DNA from: an uncultured Opitutia bacterium
GTDB lineage: Bacteria > Verrucomicrobiota > Verrucomicrobiia > Opitutales > Opitutaceae
Reading direction: 5' to 3'
DNA: 55,079 nt
Assembly (NCBI GenBank): GCA_903839035.1
Contig: CAIMAQ010000116.1
Span: 1-55,079 of the forward strand
Shown here: one piece after another, positions 51,440-55,079 of the stretch
Position numbering within the stretch: the first letter of the stretch is position 1
Layout of the letters: every line of letters begins with the position of its first letter
Notes under the pieces: generated by a model
The model's input: only the letters and a program-made list of their open reading frames with translations
What the model was told of the DNA's origin: nothing
Database searches by the model: none
Position numbers and translations under genes: made by a program

Positions 51440-52257
51440 AAAATCGCCCCAGTCGTGTCCTGCAACTCATCCGCGATGGCCAGCTGCCCACGGTTCTCAA
51501 GATCAACCTCTCGGACCCGCGTGTTTGCGAGATGGCCGGACTCTGCGGCGCCGATGCGGTCTGGCTCTGCAACGAGCATGTCCCGAGCGACTGGATTGGA
51601 CTGGAAAACCAGATCCGCGCCGCCCGCATCTACAACATCGACTCCATCGTGCGCGTCAGCCGCGGGAGCTACAGCGACTATGTCCGACCGTTCGAGGCCG
51701 GCGCCACCGGCATCATCGTGCCCCACGTCGCCAACGCCGCCGAGGCCCGGCAGATCGTCGAGTGGGTCCGTTTCCACCCGGTCGGGAAGCGCGCCCTCGA
51801 CGGTGGCAACATCGACGGCCAGTTCTGCCAAGTGCCGCTCGACGAGTATCTGCAGCACTCCAACTCCGAGCGGTTCGTCATTCTCCAGATCGAGTCCCCC
51901 GAGGCCCTCGAGCACGTCGAGGCCATCGCCGCGGTCCCGGGTTTCAACGGCCTCCTCTTCGGCCCCGGTGACTTCAGCCACCGCATCGGCAAAGCCGGCC
52001 AGCTCGACGCCCCCGAGGTCGTCGCTGCCCGCAAGCGCGTCGCCGCCGCCGCGCGGCAACACGGCAAGTTCGCCATGACCGCCGGCCTGATCGCCCCGTT
52101 TGCCGAGCTGGTGGCCGAGGGCCACAAGCTCATCTGCATCGGCGCCGACGTCATCGGCATCACTTCCTACGTGCAGCAGCGCCTCGAGCTCGTGAAGGGC
52201 CACATCCAGTCCCTGCCCGCGAACCTCAAGCCCGCCCCGCGCTCCCCTTATGCCTGA
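51436..52257 (+). CDS. HpcH/HpaI family aldolase
   Basis: The 273-residue protein has the class II HpcH/HpaI pattern: catalytic-type His48 in LCNEHVP, Arg73 in IVRVSRG, and metal ligands Glu153 in QIESPEA and Asp179 in GPGDFSHR. The family cleaves 2-keto-4-hydroxy acids (for example 2-keto-3-deoxy-rhamnonate or -galactarate) to pyruvate and an aldehyde. The insert around ALDGGNIDGQFCQVPLDEYL is typical of the sugar-acid members. It overlaps both neighbours, so block E is a coupled operon; this enzyme is the likely carbon-carbon cleavage step. Confidence 0.88.
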   Translation: MKNRPSRVLQLIRDGQLPTVLKINLSDPRVCEMAGLCGADAVWLCNEHVPSDWIGLENQIRAARIYNIDSIVRVSRGSYSDYVRPFEAGATGIIVPHVANAAEARQIVEWVRFHPVGKRALDGGNIDGQFCQVPLDEYLQHSNSERFVILQIESPEALEHVEAIAAVPGFNGLLFGPGDFSHRIGKAGQLDAPEVVAARKRVAAAARQHGKFAMTAGLIAPFAELVAEGHKLICIGADVIGITSYVQQRLELVKGHIQSLPANLKPAPRSPYA

Positions 52258-53035
52258 CGCCAATCCATTTTCCCTTCGCGGCAAGGTCGTCGTCCAGTTC
52301 GGCGGCACCGGCCACCTCGGCCGCGCCCTCGTTTCCGCCCTCGCCTCCGCCGGCGCGACCCTCGTCGTCGCCTCCCGCAACCGGGAATCCCTGACCGCCC
52401 TCGCCGCCAGCGAGCAGGCCGGCGGCCGCGCCGTCCAGGTCGACGAGGTCGACATTGGATCCGAATCCTCGCTGCTCGCCCTGCGCGACCGGCTGCTCGC
52501 CCAGCACGGGCGCATCGACGGCATCGTCTTCAACGCGGTCAGCCGGCCCATGAAGTCGTTCGACGATGACCTCGCCGCGTGGAAGTCCTCCATGGACACC
52601 AACGCGACCGGCTTCTTCGCCACGGTCCGCGCGTTCGGTGACGCCATGGCCGCCAAGGGCTCGGGCAGCATTGTCAACATTGCCTCCCAGATGGGCATGA
52701 TCGGCATGAACCCGTTCCTCTACGAGGGCACCACCATGGGCGCTTCGCCGGATTACTTCTTCCACAAAGGCGGCATGATCAACCTCACCCGCCACCTCGC
52801 GTCCCACTACGGCAGCAAGGGCGTCCGCGTAAATGTCGTCTCGCCGGGCGGCATCTACAATCCCGACAAGCCCCAGGCCCACGCTTTCCTCGAGCGGTAC
52901 GGCAAGATGACGATGCTCGGCCGCATGGCCAACGCCCCCGAGATCGGGGGCGCCGTGGTCTTCCTGCTCAGCGATGCGTCCACCTACGTCACTGGCGCGA
53001 ACCTCGCCGTCGACGGCGGGTACACCGCCAAATAA
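52250..53035 (+). CDS. short-chain dehydrogenase/reductase (SDR) 1
   Basis: The 261-residue protein is a classical SDR: GGTGHLG (18-24) for the cofactor, Ser146 in NIASQMG, and the Tyr169-x-x-x-Lys173 pair in DYFFHKGG, ending with the GGAVVFLLSDASTYVTGAN segment. The glycine loop lacks the usual TGxxxGxG order (FGGTGHLGRA), so NAD(P) binding may differ somewhat. Its start lies within the last eight bases of the aldolase gene. It probably interconverts a hydroxyl and a keto group on a sugar-acid intermediate. Confidence 0.9.
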   Translation: MPDANPFSLRGKVVVQFGGTGHLGRALVSALASAGATLVVASRNRESLTALAASEQAGGRAVQVDEVDIGSESSLLALRDRLLAQHGRIDGIVFNAVSRPMKSFDDDLAAWKSSMDTNATGFFATVRAFGDAMAAKGSGSIVNIASQMGMIGMNPFLYEGTTMGASPDYFFHKGGMINLTRHLASHYGSKGVRVNVVSPGGIYNPDKPQAHAFLERYGKMTMLGRMANAPEIGGAVVFLLSDASTYVTGANLAVDGGYTAK

Positions 53036-53045
53036 TTTTCCGACG

Positions 53046-53810
53046 ATGTCCGGACGGATGCCCAACCTGGTCGCCATTGTCACCGGCGGTGGCTCCGGCT
53101 TCGGCGAGGCCATCGCGCAGCGGTTCGCGGCCGAGGGCGCCCGGGTGGTCATCGCGGATTTCAACCCCGGCGCCGGCGAACGCGTCGTCGCCGACCTCCG
53201 TGCCCGCGGCCACGCGGCGGAGTTCTGCCGCACGGATGTCAGCGTGTCCGCCGACATGTGCCACCTGGTCGCCTTTGCCGTCGAGCGTTTCGGGCGCCTC
53301 GACGTGATGGTGAACAACGCCGGCATCAGCCATCCGAACGGCCCCATGCTCAACGTCTCGGAGGCCGATTTCGACCGGCTGTACCAGGTAAACGTGAAGA
53401 GCATCTATCTGTCCGCCGTGCACTGCGTGCCGGTCTTCCGGCGGCAGGGCGGCGGCGGCTTCATCAACATCGGCTCCACCGCCGCCGTCCGCCCGCGTCC
53501 CGGGCTCTCCTGGTACAACGGTTCCAAGGGCGCGGTCGTCCTCCTCACCAAGTCGCTCGCCGTCGAGCTCGCCCCGGACAAGATCCGCGCCAACGCGATC
53601 AACCCCGCCATCGCCGACACCCCGCTGCTCACCACGTTCATGGGTGCGCCCGACACCCCGGAAAACCGCGCGCGCTTTCTCGCCTCCATCCCCCTCGGCC
53701 GTCTCTGCCAGCCCTCCGACGTCGCCAACGCCGCGGTCTTTTTCGCCGATCCCGCCTCCGAATTCGTCACCGGCACCTGCCTCGAGGTCGATGGCGGGCG
53801 CTGCATCTAA
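53046..53810 (+). CDS. short-chain dehydrogenase/reductase (SDR) 2
   Basis: The 254-residue protein is a canonical SDR: TGGGSGFG (13-20), NNAG (90-93), Ser144 in NIGSTAAV, Tyr157 and Lys161 in WYNGSKGA, and a GTCLEVDGGRCI terminus. Asp38 in VVIADFN suggests a preference for NAD over NADP (family rule). ATG 53046 starts ten bases after SDR 1; the frame extends upstream without support. It resembles glucose/galactose-type or 2-keto-3-deoxy-fuconate dehydrogenases in general form, but the substrate is not identifiable. Confidence 0.9.
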   Translation: MSGRMPNLVAIVTGGGSGFGEAIAQRFAAEGARVVIADFNPGAGERVVADLRARGHAAEFCRTDVSVSADMCHLVAFAVERFGRLDVMVNNAGISHPNGPMLNVSEADFDRLYQVNVKSIYLSAVHCVPVFRRQGGGGFINIGSTAAVRPRPGLSWYNGSKGAVVLLTKSLAVELAPDKIRANAINPAIADTPLLTTFMGAPDTPENRARFLASIPLGRLCQPSDVANAAVFFADPASEFVTGTCLEVDGGRCI

Positions 53811-53836
53811 TCCGGGCTCCAACCTTCGCTCCCACC

Positions 53837-55072
53837 ATGTCCCGTCCGCTGCCTTCCTCGTCTGGCGAAATCGACATCGATGCCAATCGCCGCCTCCTCA
53901 ACCGCTACCGGTACATCCTGCACGAGGGCCTGCGCATCCAGGCCGGCTGGCTTCCGGCCGTGGCCCGCTTCGAACTGAAGTGTGAGCTGGGCCGCGCCAT
54001 CTGGGAGGATACGCAGCACGTCAACGCCCTCTACCTGCGCCTGCGCGAGATTCAGTCACCCGCCTTTCAGAAGCCAGCCGACGCCGCCCTCGTCCGCCTC
54101 ATGCAGGAGCTTCTCCACGCCCCCGGGGAGTACGCCCTCGCCGTCGCCTGCTGGCGGGTTGTGAAACCCGCCCTCCACGCCGCCCTCGTCGCCCACGAGA
54201 CCGCCACCTTCCCCAACAGCGACCTGCCCAGCGTCCACGCCATCGCGCACATCGTCTACGACGAGTCCCGCCAACTCGCGCGGATGACGCCACTCCTCGC
54301 CCAATGGGAATCCGAGGGTCGCCTCGGCCCCGAGGTCGCCGGGTGGGAAACCTATGTGCGCGCGCTCTTGCAAGACGCCGGCGGCATCACCGGCGATGAA
54401 CCGCGCGGCGCCACCCCCGCGGTCGCCCCTTCGGTCCGCCAGCCGTTTGCCGCGCCCGTCGAGGCCGCCCGCGACGAACGCTTCACCGATCTCGGCTCCG
54501 TCGGGCGCGTGGCCGTTCCGCCCGCCGAGTCGGATTACGAGGAGCACACGATCTTCGAGTTCGAGCGCTACTCATCCGAGATGCTCGCGGCGGAAACCGT
54601 CGCGCTCGTGATGTACCACCACTTCGCGAACATGCCGTGGGAGTTCCTCTATGATGCGTCGCGCCACCTCTACGACGAGGTGCGCCACTGCCTCATGGGC
54701 TACGAATGGATGCGCCGGCACGGCACCAACCCCTTCGAGACGCCGCAGTGCCTGAACATCTTCAAGTGGCGCGCGCAGTTCCGCCCCGTCGAGCAATACT
54801 GCCTCCTCACCATGGGCAATGAGGTCAACGCGTTCCCCTACCGCCACCGGCGCGTCGAGGAGCACAGCGCCCGCGGCAACCGCCTGAGCGAGCAGTTCGT
54901 CCGCTACGACATCGCGGACGAGACCCAGCACGTGCGTTTCGGCAATCGCTGGCTGCCGGAGTTGATCAAGGCCGTCGGCGAGCCGCGCTCCCTCGAGCAG
55001 TTCACCGCCGACATGATGGAGATCTGGCATCGCGAATACAAAAGCGGCCGGCTGTCGCTCCAGGTCGAATGA
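53837..55072 (+). CDS. ferritin-like diiron protein with an internally duplicated bundle (DUF455-like)
   Basis: The 411-residue soluble protein contains two four-helix-bundle-like halves. The C-terminal half has the complete carboxylate-bridged diiron pattern: Glu253 (AAETVAL), Glu281-x-x-His284 (DEVRH), Glu329 (GNEVNAF) and Glu362-x-x-His365 (DETQH). The N-terminal half has a weaker echo: Glu50, Asp58-x-x-His61 (EDTQH), Glu98 and Glu143-x-x-Gln146. The halves are joined by a Pro/Ala-rich linker (about 185-235). The segments FELKCELGRAIWEDTQH and NMPWEFLYDASRHLYDEVRH resemble DUF455 ferritin-like proteins. Diiron proteins oxidise substrates with O2 or act in iron handling; the role in a sugar-acid operon is unknown. 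It is the last gene of the window and is complete. Confidence 0.75.
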   Translation: MSRPLPSSSGEIDIDANRRLLNRYRYILHEGLRIQAGWLPAVARFELKCELGRAIWEDTQHVNALYLRLREIQSPAFQKPADAALVRLMQELLHAPGEYALAVACWRVVKPALHAALVAHETATFPNSDLPSVHAIAHIVYDESRQLARMTPLLAQWESEGRLGPEVAGWETYVRALLQDAGGITGDEPRGATPAVAPSVRQPFAAPVEAARDERFTDLGSVGRVAVPPAESDYEEHTIFEFERYSSEMLAAETVALVMYHHFANMPWEFLYDASRHLYDEVRHCLMGYEWMRRHGTNPFETPQCLNIFKWRAQFRPVEQYCLLTMGNEVNAFPYRHRRVEEHSARGNRLSEQFVRYDIADETQHVRFGNRWLPELIKAVGEPRSLEQFTADMMEIWHREYKSGRLSLQVE

Positions 55073-55079
55073 GCCCACC

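Overview
This GC-rich window looks like chromosomal DNA of a heterotrophic Verrucomicrobiota, most plausibly Opitutaceae. That placement is an inference. It rests on a TonB receptor whose plug is preceded by a short PFxVS-type motif, on several secreted protein families that are typical of Verrucomicrobiota and Planctomycetota, and on the absence of any SusD partner. No 16S rRNA or other phylogenetic marker gene is present to confirm it.

Layout. At the left edge, 1-1974 carries the start of a complex I operon on the minus strand (nuoB, nuoC, partial nuoD); nuoA is not next to it. A tRNA-Ser(GGA) follows at 2183-2272, then about 840 bases without a convincing gene. From 3117 to the right end almost every gene belongs to carbohydrate or carboxylic-acid uptake and breakdown. 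Block A (3117-5271, minus) has an AraC regulator and a URO-D fold protein. Block B (5344-14167, plus) has a PhyH-type dioxygenase, a second URO-D-like protein, a GPH sugar symporter, a GH31 glycosidase, a beta-helix lipoprotein and a secreted alpha/beta hydrolase. Block C (24564 down to 14178, minus) has an amidohydrolase, a DapA-family aldolase, two secreted beta-propeller-like proteins, a CehA/PHP metallohydrolase, an MFS transporter, a small secreted protein and a GntP transporter. A second amidohydrolase is divergent at 24853-25968.

Block D (45743 down to 26053, minus) is a tightly packed 14-gene run. It contains a 14-repeat FG-GAP protein, three more propeller-like proteins, an FAH-family enzyme, a YjhG-type sugar-acid dehydratase, two related toroid-like secreted proteins, a kelch protein, a YhcH-family protein, and two copies of an enolase-superfamily/2-hydroxyacid-dehydrogenase gene pair. 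A TonB receptor with its own terminator lies upstream (46027-48261). A GntR/FCD regulator (48601-49359) is divergent from block E (49468-55072, plus): two Gfo/Idh/MocA oxidoreductases, an HpcH/HpaI aldolase, two SDRs and a ferritin-like diiron protein.

How it may work (inference). The TonB receptor and secreted glycosidase-like proteins would release and import oligosaccharides or sugar acids; GPH, GntP and MFS carriers cross the inner membrane. The dehydrogenases, enolase-superfamily and YjhG-type dehydratases, FAH enzyme and DapA/HpcH aldolases fit oxidative, non-phosphorylating sugar-acid degradation to keto-deoxy acids and then to pyruvate, aldehydes or 2-oxoglutarate semialdehyde. The natural substrate is not identifiable from sequence alone. 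The most distinctive elements are a five-member secreted propeller family, a C-terminal domain shared by two secreted proteins, the duplicated enolase/dehydrogenase module with one catalytically altered dehydrogenase, and the two-domain diiron protein closing block E.
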